Origin: Gaetbulibacter saemankumensis DSM 17032
GTDB lineage: Bacteria > Bacteroidota > Bacteroidia > Flavobacteriales > Flavobacteriaceae
NCBI RefSeq assembly: GCF_000425645.1
Contig: NZ_AUDV01000007.1
Span: 1-64,000, forward strand
Direction of reading: 5' to 3'
DNA length: 64,000 nt
Shown in pieces: positions 18,536 through 29,306 of the stretch. The position numbers were made by a program, and so were the translations under genes. The notes under the pieces were generated by a model that was given only the letters and a program-made list of their open reading frames with translations, had not been told where the DNA came from and searched no databases. How positions within the stretch are numbered: position 1 is the first letter of the stretch; each line of letters begins with the position of its first letter.

Positions 18536-19963
18536 TTAAACTGTAAGCTTCTTGCTGATATCTTCAACGTATTTTTTGAATTGCTTATCGGTTGAAGTTA
18601 AGTTGTCGACGGTCTTGCAGGCATGTAATACCGTGGCGTGATCGCGTTTTCCAATTTGAGAACCAATACTTGCCAGTGAGGCTTTGGTGAATTTTTTCGC
18701 AAAAAACATGGCTAATTGCCTTGCTTGAACAATGTGACGTTTACGAGTTTTAGACTGTAAAGTGTCAATGTCCATCTGGAAATAATCTGACACTACTTTT
18801 TGTATAAAGTCTATAGATACTTCACGTTTGGTGTTCTTCACAAATTTCTCAACAATAAGTTGCGCAAGATCTATAGTTATGTCCTTTTTATTGAAAGACG
18901 ACTGTGCAATTAAAGAAATAATAGCACCTTCTAATTCACGAACGTTTGAATTAATGTTTTTGGCAACATATTCAATAATATCATCTGGCATTTCTACACC
19001 ATCACGATATAACTTGTTGTTTAATATTGAAACTCTTGTTTCAAAATTTGGTGTTTGTAACTCTGCTGATAATCCCCATTTAAAACGAGATAATAAGCGT
19101 TGTTCAATATCCTGCATATCAACAGGGGCCTTGTCACTTGTTAAAATGACCTGCTTACCATTTTGGTGTAAGTGGTTAAATATATGGAAGAACACGTCTT
19201 GTGTTCCTGTTTTACCAGATAAGAACTGAACGTCGTCAATAATTAAGACGTCAATAATCTGGTAAAAGTGAATAAAGTCGTTTCTATTATTCTTTTTTAC
19301 GGCATCTATATATTGTTGCGTAAATTTTTCAGCAGAAATATAAAGTACTGTCTTTTCGGGGTACTTATCTTTTATTTCAACGCCAATGGCGTGTACTAGG
19401 TGTGTTTTTCCCAGGCCAACCCCTCCAAATACTAATAAAGGGTTAAAGGATGTGCCTCCTGGTTTTGCAGCAACCGCTAATCCAGCACTTCTAGCAAGAC
19501 GGTTGGCGTCACCCTCAAGAAAATTATCAAACGTATAATTAGGATTTAACTGAGATTCTATCTTTACATTGCGAATTCCAGGTATAACAAAAGGGTTTTT
19601 TAATTCCGGATTTTTGTTTTTTAATGGAATGTCAATTTCTTGAGACTTTACAGCAGTTCTGTTCGCGCTTGGAATTTTTTCGGTAAATGGTTGTTTATTG
19701 CCATAAGTGTTTTCCATTTTGATAATGTAAACAAGTTTAGCATCTTTACCTAATTCCTTTGTGAGGGATACTTTAAGGATTTTTACATAGTGTTCTTCAA
19801 GCCATTCATAAAAGAATTTGCTCGGCACTTGTATGCTTAAAGCGTTGTCAGTAAGTTTAACTGCTTGAATCGGTTCAAACCATGTTTTGTATGCTTGCGG
19901 TTGAATGTTATCTTTTATAAATTGTAGACAATTATTCCATACCGATTGCGCAGTTCTACTCAT
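18536..19963 (-). CDS. dnaA: Chromosomal replication initiator protein DnaA
   Basis: DnaA binds oriC and opens it for replication. In the 475-residue protein, domain I is at the N-terminus (WNNCLQFIKDNIQPQAYKTWF). The AAA+ domain has Walker A FGGVGLGKTHLVHA near 180 and Walker B VLIIDDVQFLSGK near 238. The C-terminal domain IV carries KRDHATVLHACKTV (about 445), the DnaA-box binding signature. No DnaA-box cluster or oriC-like AT repeats were seen on either side, so the origin is probably elsewhere. Confidence 0.98.
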   Translation of the reverse strand: MSRTAQSVWNNCLQFIKDNIQPQAYKTWFEPIQAVKLTDNALSIQVPSKFFYEWLEEHYVKILKVSLTKELGKDAKLVYIIKMENTYGNKQPFTEKIPSANRTAVKSQEIDIPLKNKNPELKNPFVIPGIRNVKIESQLNPNYTFDNFLEGDANRLARSAGLAVAAKPGGTSFNPLLVFGGVGLGKTHLVHAIGVEIKDKYPEKTVLYISAEKFTQQYIDAVKKNNRNDFIHFYQIIDVLIIDDVQFLSGKTGTQDVFFHIFNHLHQNGKQVILTSDKAPVDMQDIEQRLLSRFKWGLSAELQTPNFETRVSILNNKLYRDGVEMPDDIIEYVAKNINSNVRELEGAIISLIAQSSFNKKDITIDLAQLIVEKFVKNTKREVSIDFIQKVVSDYFQMDIDTLQSKTRKRHIVQARQLAMFFAKKFTKASLASIGSQIGKRDHATVLHACKTVDNLTSTDKQFKKYVEDISKKLTV

Positions 19964-20152
19964 TCTTGCTAAAGTGGTTTTGTTATTTAGTGTTAATGTC
20001 GAGAGAAAAATGTAATTTCTCTTGGTTGTTGTTGTGGGGCAAATATGTGAACAAATTTTTTAAAAAAAAAATCATTTACTATTGATTTTTTGCAAAAAAA
20101 AACACATGTTTAAGCCCTGACCGAAACTACAAAAAAATATTTAATAATCCTT

Positions 20153-20551
20153 ATGAAATTCGATGAAATACAAATAAGAGTTAGATATGGTGAAACCGAC
20201 CAAATGGGGGTTGTATATCATGGAAATTACGCATTATATCTTGAAATGGGCCGCATTGAGTGGTTAAGAAAACAAGGAATTTCATATAAGAGTATGGAAG
20301 AAAGTGGTGTGATGTTACCGGTAATTTCTTTGAATATAAATTATAAGAAATCAGCTGTTTATGATGATGTAATTAATGTAAAAACTCAAGTGAAAGGTGT
20401 GCCTACGGCTAAGATTGAATTTGAGTATGAAATTACTAATGAAAAGGGAGAACTTTTAGTGACCGCGACAACGACTTTGGTGTTTGTTGATATGAAAACC
20501 AATAGACCTATGCGTGCTCCGGATTACATTTTAGATGCAATTCAGAATTAA
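20153..20551 (+). CDS. Acyl-CoA thioesterase, YbgC/FadM hotdog family
   Basis: The 132-residue hotdog-fold protein has IRVRYGETDQMGVVYHGNY near residue 8-26, where the Asp and His of the DQMGVVYH motif form the 4-hydroxybenzoyl-CoA thioesterase-type active site. It is expected to hydrolyse acyl-CoA thioesters; chain-length preference is unknown. It is divergent from dnaA and convergent with the YigZ gene, which starts two bases beyond its stop. Confidence 0.92.
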   Translation: MKFDEIQIRVRYGETDQMGVVYHGNYALYLEMGRIEWLRKQGISYKSMEESGVMLPVISLNINYKKSAVYDDVINVKTQVKGVPTAKIEFEYEITNEKGELLVTATTTLVFVDMKTNRPMRAPDYILDAIQN

Positions 20552-20552
20552 T

Positions 20553-21161
20553 CTAAATTTCTGAAATGGTTATTTCATATAAATGATTGAACAGATTAAA
20601 AATAGTGTTAGCATGTTTTTTTCGAACAGAAATTTTTATTTGGCAATCTAATTCTAATTTTTGGTCTACGATATTCAGATTTTTTTCCTTAACAATCCGC
20701 ATAACGGTGTTCATGTTTTTGTATTCGAATTTAATCAAGTATTCTATGTTTATTGTTTTTTCAATAATACTGGATGCTTCTAATGTAAGTTGAGCGGTTG
20801 TTTTGTAGGCGTTAATTAAACCTCCAACACCAAGTTTGACACCTCCAAAATAGCGAACCACAACAATTAAGATGTTAGTAACATCGAAAGATTGTATTTG
20901 GCCATATATGGGCATGCCTGCTGAATTGTTTGGCTCGCCGTCGTCATTTGCGCGATAAGTGATGCTTTCAGTGCCTAATTGATAGGCGTAACACCAATGT
21001 CTTGCAGAATGATGTTCTTTTTTTAAATCTTCTAAATGTTGTTTTATTTCATTTTCGTTAGAAACCGGGTAGGCGTAACCAAAGAATTTACTGTTTTTGT
21101 CTTTAAATAAAATGGCTTCAACAGGTTTATAAATGGTATTGTAAGTGTCTTTAATAGTCAA
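20553..21161 (-). CDS. YigZ/IMPACT family protein
   Basis: The 202-residue protein has the UPF0029 (IMPACT) N-terminal domain: SKFFGYAYPV, HHSARHWCYAYQLG, DDGEPNNSAGMPI and RYFGGVKLGVGGLINAYKT. The C-terminal part resembles DUF1949. The molecular function is poorly defined; eukaryotic IMPACT regulates Gcn2. It lies seven bases after the HAD gene in the ribD cluster. Confidence 0.92.
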   Translation of the reverse strand: MTIKDTYNTIYKPVEAILFKDKNSKFFGYAYPVSNENEIKQHLEDLKKEHHSARHWCYAYQLGTESITYRANDDGEPNNSAGMPIYGQIQSFDVTNILIVVVRYFGGVKLGVGGLINAYKTTAQLTLEASSIIEKTINIEYLIKFEYKNMNTVMRIVKEKNLNIVDQKLELDCQIKISVRKKHANTIFNLFNHLYEITISEI

Positions 21162-21167
21162 AACGTA

Positions 21168-21779
21168 TTAAAATAAATGAAGTTTGGTTTCAAATAATGT
21201 AGTTACATCATCAGTGTTAGGAGTGATATGCCATGTGTTAATGTCTAGTGATTTAGCGGTTTGTATATTGTCGGCATTATCATCTATAAATAAACATTCT
21301 TGAGGGATGATATTATTTTCCTTTAAAACGAATTTAAAAATATCCTGATTTGGTTTTCTTAGTTGAATTTCATGCGATAAATAAAACGCGTCGAAACATT
21401 GTTTAAACTCGTCATAGAGTGGTATGTTATTTTTAATCCAGTCTATATGTAGTTCGTTGGTGTTACTTAATAAGATGAGTTTGTATTTGCCTTCAGATTT
21501 TAGTTTTTTTAGAAAATCCAGTCGGTGTTCCGGGAAATCCTTTAGCATATAATTCCAGATAGATATGAGTTCTTCTGGTTGGGTGTTAGGAAAGTTCGCC
21601 TGATAGAATTCTATAAATTCATTTGTGCTAATCAAGCCTTGTTCATATAAGCTGTTAAAGGCAATCATTTCTTCCGGAAACGATTCTATCTTGAACGATT
21701 TCATTGTGTGTGCAATGGCTCCTTCTATATCTAGGTTGATAAATACATTGCCAAAATCAAAAATTAAAGTTTTAATCAT
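21168..21779 (-). CDS. HAD-family phosphatase
   Basis: The product from the ATG at 21779 has 203 residues. The HAD motif I is IFDFGNVFINLD, motif II LLSNTNE near 102 and motif III/IV CLFIDDNADNI near 163. An alpha-helical cap follows motif I, typical of subfamily I (epoxide-hydrolase/YihX-like) phosphatases acting on small sugar phosphates. The start overlaps the ribD stop by eight bases (ATGATTAA), which supports this ATG over the longer frame starting at 21803. Confidence 0.9.
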   Translation of the reverse strand: MIKTLIFDFGNVFINLDIEGAIAHTMKSFKIESFPEEMIAFNSLYEQGLISTNEFIEFYQANFPNTQPEELISIWNYMLKDFPEHRLDFLKKLKSEGKYKLILLSNTNELHIDWIKNNIPLYDEFKQCFDAFYLSHEIQLRKPNQDIFKFVLKENNIIPQECLFIDDNADNIQTAKSLDINTWHITPNTDDVTTLFETKLHLF

Positions 21780-22776
21780 TCGTATAGATTTTAAGGCGGT
21801 CATTTAATATGTTCTGTTCTGAAATTAACTTTCCTGAGAATGTCGGTGCTAGGATACCAGCGGTAAATTTAATAGTTCCATAGAAAATCCGAGCTTCATC
21901 CCATAAATTTTCATTTATAAAGGTTTGAATTGTTTTTGCACCACCTTCAATAATTATAGAATTAATATTTTGTTTATAAAGGGTGTCACATATTTGCTTG
22001 GCTACATTTATTTTGTTGTCTATATCTTTGTTACTTATGATAATAGTTTGTGCGTCCTTATTAAAAACACTATAGCTTTTTGGTAATTTCAGATGGTTAT
22101 CCAATACAACGCGAATAGGGTTTTGCCCCATCCAATCTCGAGTTGTAAGACTAGGGTTGTCATCAATAACTGTATTGGTACCTATCAGTATAGCTTGCTC
22201 TTCCCCACGCCACTTGTGTACGAGTTGTCTGGAGTAGGTATTGGTAATCCAAACCGGTGTTTTAGTGTCTTTAGATTTTGGAGCAATAAACCCATCGGTG
22301 CTTTCTGCCCATTTTAAAATAATATAAGGGCGCTTCTTATTGTGAAAGGTAAAAAAGCGTTTATGGTGTGCTTTGCATTCGTTTTCCAAAACGCCTACAG
22401 TGACATTGCATCCAGCGTTTTTTAATTTAGCAACGCCTTTGCCTGCTACTAATATATTGTCGTCTAAACATCCAATAACAATATTGGGAATTTGATGTTT
22501 TATAATCAAGTCACTACATGGGGGTGTTTTGCCGTAATGTGAACAGGGTTCTAGCGTAACATAAATAGTAGCTTCTTTTAGAAGTTTTTTTTTCTTTACC
22601 GAATTTATAGCGTTAACTTCTGCATGATTCCCTCCGTAGGGGCTGGTGTAGCCTTCACCAATAATTTTGTTGTCGTGTACAATCACGCTGCCAACCATCG
22701 GATTGGGTCTGGTGCTTCCTAATCCATTTTTAGCAATTTCTATGCAGCGTTTTATATATGTTTCGTGCAGATTCAA
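21772..22776 (-). CDS. ribD: Bifunctional riboflavin biosynthesis deaminase/reductase RibD
   Basis: RibD performs the deamination and NADPH-dependent reduction of the pyrimidine intermediate in riboflavin synthesis. In 334 residues, the zinc deaminase domain shows GNHAEVNAI (about 45) and LEPCSHYGKTPPCSDLI (about 73-89). The C-terminal reductase domain starts near 146 (RPYIILKWAESTDGFIA) and includes IIEGGAKTIQTFI. It overlaps the HAD gene; HAD phosphatases are candidates for the next dephosphorylation step, so a link is plausible. Confidence 0.96.
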   Translation of the reverse strand: MNLHETYIKRCIEIAKNGLGSTRPNPMVGSVIVHDNKIIGEGYTSPYGGNHAEVNAINSVKKKKLLKEATIYVTLEPCSHYGKTPPCSDLIIKHQIPNIVIGCLDDNILVAGKGVAKLKNAGCNVTVGVLENECKAHHKRFFTFHNKKRPYIILKWAESTDGFIAPKSKDTKTPVWITNTYSRQLVHKWRGEEQAILIGTNTVIDDNPSLTTRDWMGQNPIRVVLDNHLKLPKSYSVFNKDAQTIIISNKDIDNKINVAKQICDTLYKQNINSIIIEGGAKTIQTFINENLWDEARIFYGTIKFTAGILAPTFSGKLISEQNILNDRLKIYTND

Positions 22777-22782
22777 AATAGC

Positions 22783-23235
22783 TTATTTTATTTTTATAGT
22801 TTCGGTTTTATCAATGGTATAAGTGTCTGAATAACCAAAAACTTTGTATTTAATATCGCCACGATACTGGACTTTTATTTTTTTACTAAATAAACTTCCA
22901 AGTAAGCTCCCTAGGTTTTTGTCACTAAAAATACTGTCTTTTGGAATGTGTGCTGTAAGGGGAATGGAAAATTCCTTTTCTGAAGGTATATCGAATGTTT
23001 TTGTGGAAACCGAAGCCATTTCGTTATCATTAACAAATACTTTTATTTCGTCTGTTTTTAGTTTACCTCCAATAATATTAGGATTCATAAAAACAGCATG
23101 GGCGCTTATAGTGAAGGTTTTAGAATTAGATTCGGTAACTTCAATGTGTTCAACTCTTAAAAATTCAGGTTTTTCACTAATCTTGCAGCTTGTTATACAG
23201 AGAAGTGTTGTTAATAATATTATGAGTCTTTTCAT
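22783..23235 (-). CDS. LEA-type-2-like lipoprotein
   Basis: The 150-residue protein begins MKRLIILLTTLLCITSC, a lipoprotein signal with the lipid-modified Cys at about residue 17. The body is an Ig-like beta domain of the LEA/WHy kind (ISAHAVFMNPNIIGGKLKTDEIKVFVND). The longest open frame starts at 23283, but the promoter box TAATTTTG at 23271-23278 lies inside that extension, so the ATG at 23235 is preferred. It ends six bases before ribD starts and is probably co-transcribed. Function unknown. Confidence 0.8.
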   Translation of the reverse strand: MKRLIILLTTLLCITSCKISEKPEFLRVEHIEVTESNSKTFTISAHAVFMNPNIIGGKLKTDEIKVFVNDNEMASVSTKTFDIPSEKEFSIPLTAHIPKDSIFSDKNLGSLLGSLFSKKIKVQYRGDIKYKVFGYSDTYTIDKTETIKIK

Positions 23236-23270
23236 TTCAATTTTTTCAAAAATAAGTATATTCACTTGCG

Positions 23271-23278
23271 CAAAATTA
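23271..23278 (-). promoter_or_regulatory. Promoter -7 box of the lipoprotein-ribD cluster
   Basis: TAATTTTG on the minus strand, an exact TAnnTTTG match, lies 36 bases before the lipoprotein ATG at 23235. Confidence 0.6.
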
Positions 23279-23288
23279 TACATTTAAA

Positions 23289-23780
23289 TTGACTAAAGAT
23301 ACGATTGTTATTAGAGAAATTCTTCCGGAAGATAATACCCAACTTGAAAAAGTTATTCGGGCATGTTTTCATGAATTCGATATTCCTTTAGAAGGAACCG
23401 CTTATAGTGATTCCGAAACACCCTGCATGTATGAATCGTATCAAAATGATGATGATGTTTATTTTGTTATTACCAATGGCAGCTCCATTTTAGGAGGGGC
23501 GGGTGTAAAACCTTTGAAGGATTATAATGGTGAGGTATGTGAAATTCAAAAAATGTATTTTTCACCAGAAATTAGAGGTAAAGGTTTTGGTAAACAAATG
23601 TTTGAAATGTGTTTAAAGGCAGCTAAAAATTTAGGTTATAAACAATGTTATTTAGAATCAGCGCCACAATTAAAAGCAGCAATCCATATTTATGAAGCTT
23701 ATGGGTTTAAACATTTGCAAAAGGCTTTAGGGAATACCGGACATTTTTCTTGTGGTGTCTGGATGATAAAGGACTTATGA
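23289..23780 (+). CDS. GNAT-family N-acetyltransferase
   Basis: The 163-residue GNAT protein has IQKMYFSPEIRGKGFGKQMFEMCL at about 95-118 as the acetyl-CoA loop (RGKGFG), and IYEAYGFK near the C-terminus. The only reasonable start is a TTG at 23289; the next Met is about 45 residues in and would remove the first strand. Substrate unknown. It overlaps prmC by four bases (ATGA), so both are made from one message. Confidence 0.87.
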   Translation: MTKDTIVIREILPEDNTQLEKVIRACFHEFDIPLEGTAYSDSETPCMYESYQNDDDVYFVITNGSSILGGAGVKPLKDYNGEVCEIQKMYFSPEIRGKGFGKQMFEMCLKAAKNLGYKQCYLESAPQLKAAIHIYEAYGFKHLQKALGNTGHFSCGVWMIKDL

Positions 23781-24637
23781 AAGTAAAAGAATTACAACAT
23801 ACATTTCATCAGGAATTAGATGTACATTATGATAAGGAAGAGGTTGATAGCTTTTTCTTTATGCTGTTATCTTATTGGTATCATATTGAAAGGATTAAAT
23901 TAGCACTAGAGCCCAATTTAATTCTTGAAGATGATTCTAAAATGTTTAAGGCTTTAGATCGACTGAAAAAACAGCAACCGATACAATATATCTTGGGGGA
24001 AACCGAATTTTTTGGTTTACCTTTTAAAGTAACTGAATTTACGTTGATTCCGAGACCAGAAACAGAAGAGTTGGTAGAATGGATTGTTAATCATCAAGGG
24101 GAATTCAATAAAAAAATGCGAATTATTGATATTGGAACTGGAAGTGGTTGTATTGCTATTTCTTTAGCGAAAAATATCCCGAATGCTGAGGTGTTTGGGT
24201 TAGATGTGAGTGCAGATGCTTTAAAAATAGCCAGACAGAATGCTGATTTAAACAAGGTAAATGTTCATTTTATGGAGGCTAATATTTTAGATTCGACAAC
24301 TTGGCCGGATGTGTTATTTCAAATGGAATTCGATGTTATTGTGTCGAATCCGCCATATGTTCGCGAGCTTGAAAAATCGCTAATGAAAGCCAATGTCCTA
24401 GATCACGAACCTCATTTAGCCTTATTTGTAAAGGATGAAGACCCTTTAGTGTTTTATAAGGCTATTACTCAGTTTGCTACTAAAAAGTTAACCGATAAAG
24501 GAGCATTGTTTTTTGAAATTAATGAGTACTTAGGTAATGAAATGATACATTTGCTTACCGAAAATAAATTTAAAAACATTCTATTAAAACAAGATATGTT
24601 TAAAAAGGATAGAATGATTAAAGGAGAAAAGAATTAG
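23777..24637 (+). CDS. prmC: Release factor glutamine methyltransferase
   Basis: PrmC methylates the GGQ glutamine of RF1/RF2. The 286-residue protein has an N-terminal helical domain, IDIGTGSGCIAISLA (about 117-131) as the SAM site and the catalytic NPPYV motif in VIVSNPPYVREL near 190. The ATG at 23777 overlaps the preceding stop; a longer frame beginning at 23750 lies within the acetyltransferase gene and is rejected. ligA follows within 10 bases. Confidence 0.95.
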   Translation: MKVKELQHTFHQELDVHYDKEEVDSFFFMLLSYWYHIERIKLALEPNLILEDDSKMFKALDRLKKQQPIQYILGETEFFGLPFKVTEFTLIPRPETEELVEWIVNHQGEFNKKMRIIDIGTGSGCIAISLAKNIPNAEVFGLDVSADALKIARQNADLNKVNVHFMEANILDSTTWPDVLFQMEFDVIVSNPPYVRELEKSLMKANVLDHEPHLALFVKDEDPLVFYKAITQFATKKLTDKGALFFEINEYLGNEMIHLLTENKFKNILLKQDMFKKDRMIKGEKN

Positions 24638-26644
<2,007 letters not shown>

Positions 26645-26671
26645 CACAAAATATTCGATTAAATGTAATTT

Positions 26672-26705
26672 TTTGTCGTTTATATGCGATATTTATTTAT
26701 ATTTG
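26672..26705 (+). promoter_or_regulatory. Promoter of the first polytopic membrane protein
   Basis: TTTG at 26672-26675, a 22-base spacer and TATATTTG at 26698-26705 match both Bacteroidota promoter elements; the ATG follows 23 bases later. Confidence 0.65.
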
Positions 26706-26728
26706 TGGCTTAACCATATAATTTAATC

Positions 26729-27445
26729 ATGGATAAATCTAAAATCATGATAAGTTTAGTGCTACTTATTTATATTGCGTCAGTATTGTGTCAATTTATT
26801 GGATACGATGTTTGGAGTTATTATTTGAGTTCTTTAATAATGCCAGTAATTACAGTACTTTATTTTATTAGTGTTAAGAAACGAACCTTGTTCTTTAGTC
26901 TGTTTTTATTGTCAACAACGGTTTCGGATATCTTAGTTTTTTTGGAGGACTTTATTCCTTTCGATTTTAATTATTTGTTTGGGAATTCACTTTATATTCT
27001 GGCTTATATCTTTTTATTGGTCGAGATTTTCAGTTCCATGAACTTAATTAAAGTTATAAAAAGTTATTTTTTACATCTTATTATTTTATCGGTTCTCAGT
27101 GTTTATTTGGTGTATGTGTTGCAAGAGATTGTTGATCCCTATGTGGAGATGAGTTATAAATATTATGTAGAATTAGTTTATAATATCGTTTTATTTCTTT
27201 TGCTATCTGTAGCCTTGTTAAATTACTTTTATCACGATAATGTTAAGTCGCTGTATCTATTCTTTGGTTCATTAGCTATTGTTTTTGCGGAGGTTATTTG
27301 GATAGCTTATGCTTATATTTCAGAAAGAAATCTACTTATTTTCTTGGCAATAACATTACATTTATTAGGCTTCTTATTATATTTTCGTCAAGCTAAGCTG
27401 GAAGATGAAGAAGAGACTGTAGAGGTCACTGTTCAGTCTCATTAG
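26729..27445 (+). CDS. Polytopic membrane protein, possibly YhhN-like
   Basis: The 238-residue protein is almost entirely hydrophobic, with about seven or eight membrane helices, basic connecting loops and a short acidic C-terminal tail (LEDEEETVEVTV). Its helix layout is like the YhhN/TMEM86 lysoplasmalogenase family, but I see no certain catalytic signature. The next gene encodes a protein of the same size and plan, so the pair may be an old tandem duplication. It has its own promoter. Confidence 0.7.
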   Translation: MDKSKIMISLVLLIYIASVLCQFIGYDVWSYYLSSLIMPVITVLYFISVKKRTLFFSLFLLSTTVSDILVFLEDFIPFDFNYLFGNSLYILAYIFLLVEIFSSMNLIKVIKSYFLHLIILSVLSVYLVYVLQEIVDPYVEMSYKYYVELVYNIVLFLLLSVALLNYFYHDNVKSLYLFFGSLAIVFAEVIWIAYAYISERNLLIFLAITLHLLGFLLYFRQAKLEDEEETVEVTVQSH

Positions 27446-27610
27446 ATTGTTGGTTGCATGTTTTTTAACAAAAAGTCCTTCTCTGTTTATTGTTGGAATG
27501 TTTCTTTGTTTATACCTTTTGTTTAGGCTATTTGATATAGTGATTTTTATCTAAAAATTACACTTCATCGAATTTATGTGTGTTTAGCATAGTTTATTTT
27601 GAATATTTTC

Positions 27611-27618
27611 TATTTTTG
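27611..27618 (+). promoter_or_regulatory. Promoter -7 box of the second polytopic membrane protein
   Basis: TATTTTTG, an exact TAnnTTTG match, lies 27 bases before the ATG at 27646. Confidence 0.55.
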
Positions 27619-27645
27619 TAGGCAGCCCCCTATTAATTAATTAGT

Positions 27646-28395
27646 ATGAATAGCCTACTTAAAATCTCTAGAGATAGAAGTGTTCAATTTCTATTTTTCA
27701 TTGTATTAGTTTTAATTGTTACCTCAGCAGTTGGTTTTGGTAAATTAACCTTGGAATACACTTTTTTAATTGTAACCCCTTTATTTTTATTGTATTGTTT
27801 GAGAAAACAAAATTCCTTAAGTGTCAGTTTTGTTTCTTTCCTTATCTTTTCATTAGGAGGCCATGCTTTTATGGTTTTTGTGCAAGGAGAATCTGGGACT
27901 AAAATTGCACATGTGTTATATATGTTGGCATACCTGTACCTCATAGTTATGGTGCTGCCTAAATTCAAATTGAAAAACTTCGACCGATTAATAATGGCTT
28001 ATTTATTAGCGGTATTTTGCATTTCATTGTACTTTTTATATTCAGTTTTTAGTTTGCTTAAAGTTGTTATTGCAGACGATCTTGAATCGCTATTATTCGC
28101 CATAAAAAGTCTAGGTATTGTTTTACTTTCATTTGTTGCTTTGGGGATATACCTAAGTACAGAAACAAAACAGTCAATATATTTGTTGTTGGCAGTAATG
28201 TGTTTCGGATTCTCAGCTGTAATTAATTACATTGAAATGTATTATTTGTATGATTTTAATTTTTTAATCGTTGAGCGTATATTATACGTATCAGGATTAT
28301 TCTTAGTTTTTAAATATGTATATCTAGAAGATACTTATCATAAGTTAATCGTAACTAAAACCTACACTTCAAAAAATATACTTGCTAAACTGTAA
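27646..28395 (+). CDS. Polytopic membrane protein, related in plan to the preceding one
   Basis: The 249-residue protein has about eight hydrophobic helices and a short basic C-terminus. It shares length, topology and the position of a middle LYMLAYLYLIVMVLPKF-like segment with the upstream protein (YILAYIFLLVEIF), suggesting paralogy, but identity is low by eye. The last 11 bases overlap the 3' end of the convergent metallophosphatase gene. Function unknown. Confidence 0.7.
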   Translation: MNSLLKISRDRSVQFLFFIVLVLIVTSAVGFGKLTLEYTFLIVTPLFLLYCLRKQNSLSVSFVSFLIFSLGGHAFMVFVQGESGTKIAHVLYMLAYLYLIVMVLPKFKLKNFDRLIMAYLLAVFCISLYFLYSVFSLLKVVIADDLESLLFAIKSLGIVLLSFVALGIYLSTETKQSIYLLLAVMCFGFSAVINYIEMYYLYDFNFLIVERILYVSGLFLVFKYVYLEDTYHKLIVTKTYTSKNILAKL

Positions 28396-29302
28396 TAGAA
28401 ATGCCTTCGGTTGATTTGGTTTTGTTAGTATCAAAGTAAAAATCGATTCTTCCTAGATACAGTCCGTAGCATCCCACTTGATTAATTATAACATCTCGAT
28501 TTTCAATATTTTTATGAATCGTGGGTTTAGGTAAGAAGGTGTGTGTATGTCCGCCTATTATTAAATCGATGTCTTTGGTCTGGGTTGCGAGTTTTGTGTC
28601 TGAAATTTTATTTGGCTCATTATTGTACGCATAACCAAGATGGGATAGGCAAATCACAATATTACATTTGTGTTCTTGTTTTAATATGCGAGTTATATCC
28701 TGAGCTATTTCTACAGGATCAAGATATTGGGTTTCTTTAAAATTCACCGGGTCCACAAGTCCTTTAAGTTTAATGCCTAAACCGAAAATTCCAATTTTAA
28801 TCCCAGATTTGTTTAATATTTTATATGGTTTAACATGGCTGTCTAGTAGGGTGTTTCTAAAATCATAATTAGCAGAAACAAATTCAAAATCGGCGTTAGG
28901 TAGTTGAGCATATAAGCCATCAATTCCATTGTCAAAATCATGGTTACCAATTGTGGCGAGATCATATTTTAGTTTACTCATAAGTTTAAACTCTAATTCA
29001 CCGCCATAATAATTGAAATAAGGAGTGCCTTGAAATATATCACCGGCATCAAGTAATATGGTGTTTGGGTTTTCTTGTCTAATAAATTCAATTAAACTGG
29101 CGCGGCGAGCAATACCACCTTTATTAGCATTTCTGCTATCTTCGGGTCCAAACGGATCGATGTGGCTATGGACATCGTTGGTGTGTAAAATAGTAATATG
29201 AGTAGTGTTGGGTTTAGAATTAAAAGATTGAAAACCAAGACCGCCTAAAGAGATTAAGGTAGATGTCGCGATACTTTGCTGGATAAATTTTCTGCGATTC
29301 AT
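28385..29302 (-). CDS. 5'-nucleotidase-type metallophosphatase (N-terminal domain as separate gene)
   Basis: The 305-residue protein has a twin-arginine-like signal (NRRKFIQQS). The calcineurin-like metal motifs are THITILHTNDVHSHIDPFG, LLDAGDIFQGTPYF, ATIGNHDFDNGIDG and LIIGGHTHTFLPKP. These are the catalytic half of UshA-type 5'-nucleotidases. The substrate-binding C-terminal half is not fused but encoded by the gene immediately upstream (29307-30068), so the two products probably form one enzyme in the periplasm. Confidence 0.92.
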   Translation of the reverse strand: MNRRKFIQQSIATSTLISLGGLGFQSFNSKPNTTHITILHTNDVHSHIDPFGPEDSRNANKGGIARRASLIEFIRQENPNTILLDAGDIFQGTPYFNYYGGELEFKLMSKLKYDLATIGNHDFDNGIDGLYAQLPNADFEFVSANYDFRNTLLDSHVKPYKILNKSGIKIGIFGLGIKLKGLVDPVNFKETQYLDPVEIAQDITRILKQEHKCNIVICLSHLGYAYNNEPNKISDTKLATQTKDIDLIIGGHTHTFLPKPTIHKNIENRDVIINQVGCYGLYLGRIDFYFDTNKTKSTEGISITV

Positions 29303-29306
29303 GATG

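Noticed and set aside
18828-19229. 133-residue plus-strand frame inside dnaA
   Set aside because: It is antisense to the conserved AAA+ region; composition is odd and there is no start context.
18500-20150. Replication origin beside dnaA
   Set aside because: No cluster of TTATCCACA-like boxes or AT-rich 13-mer repeats was found in the flanks of dnaA.
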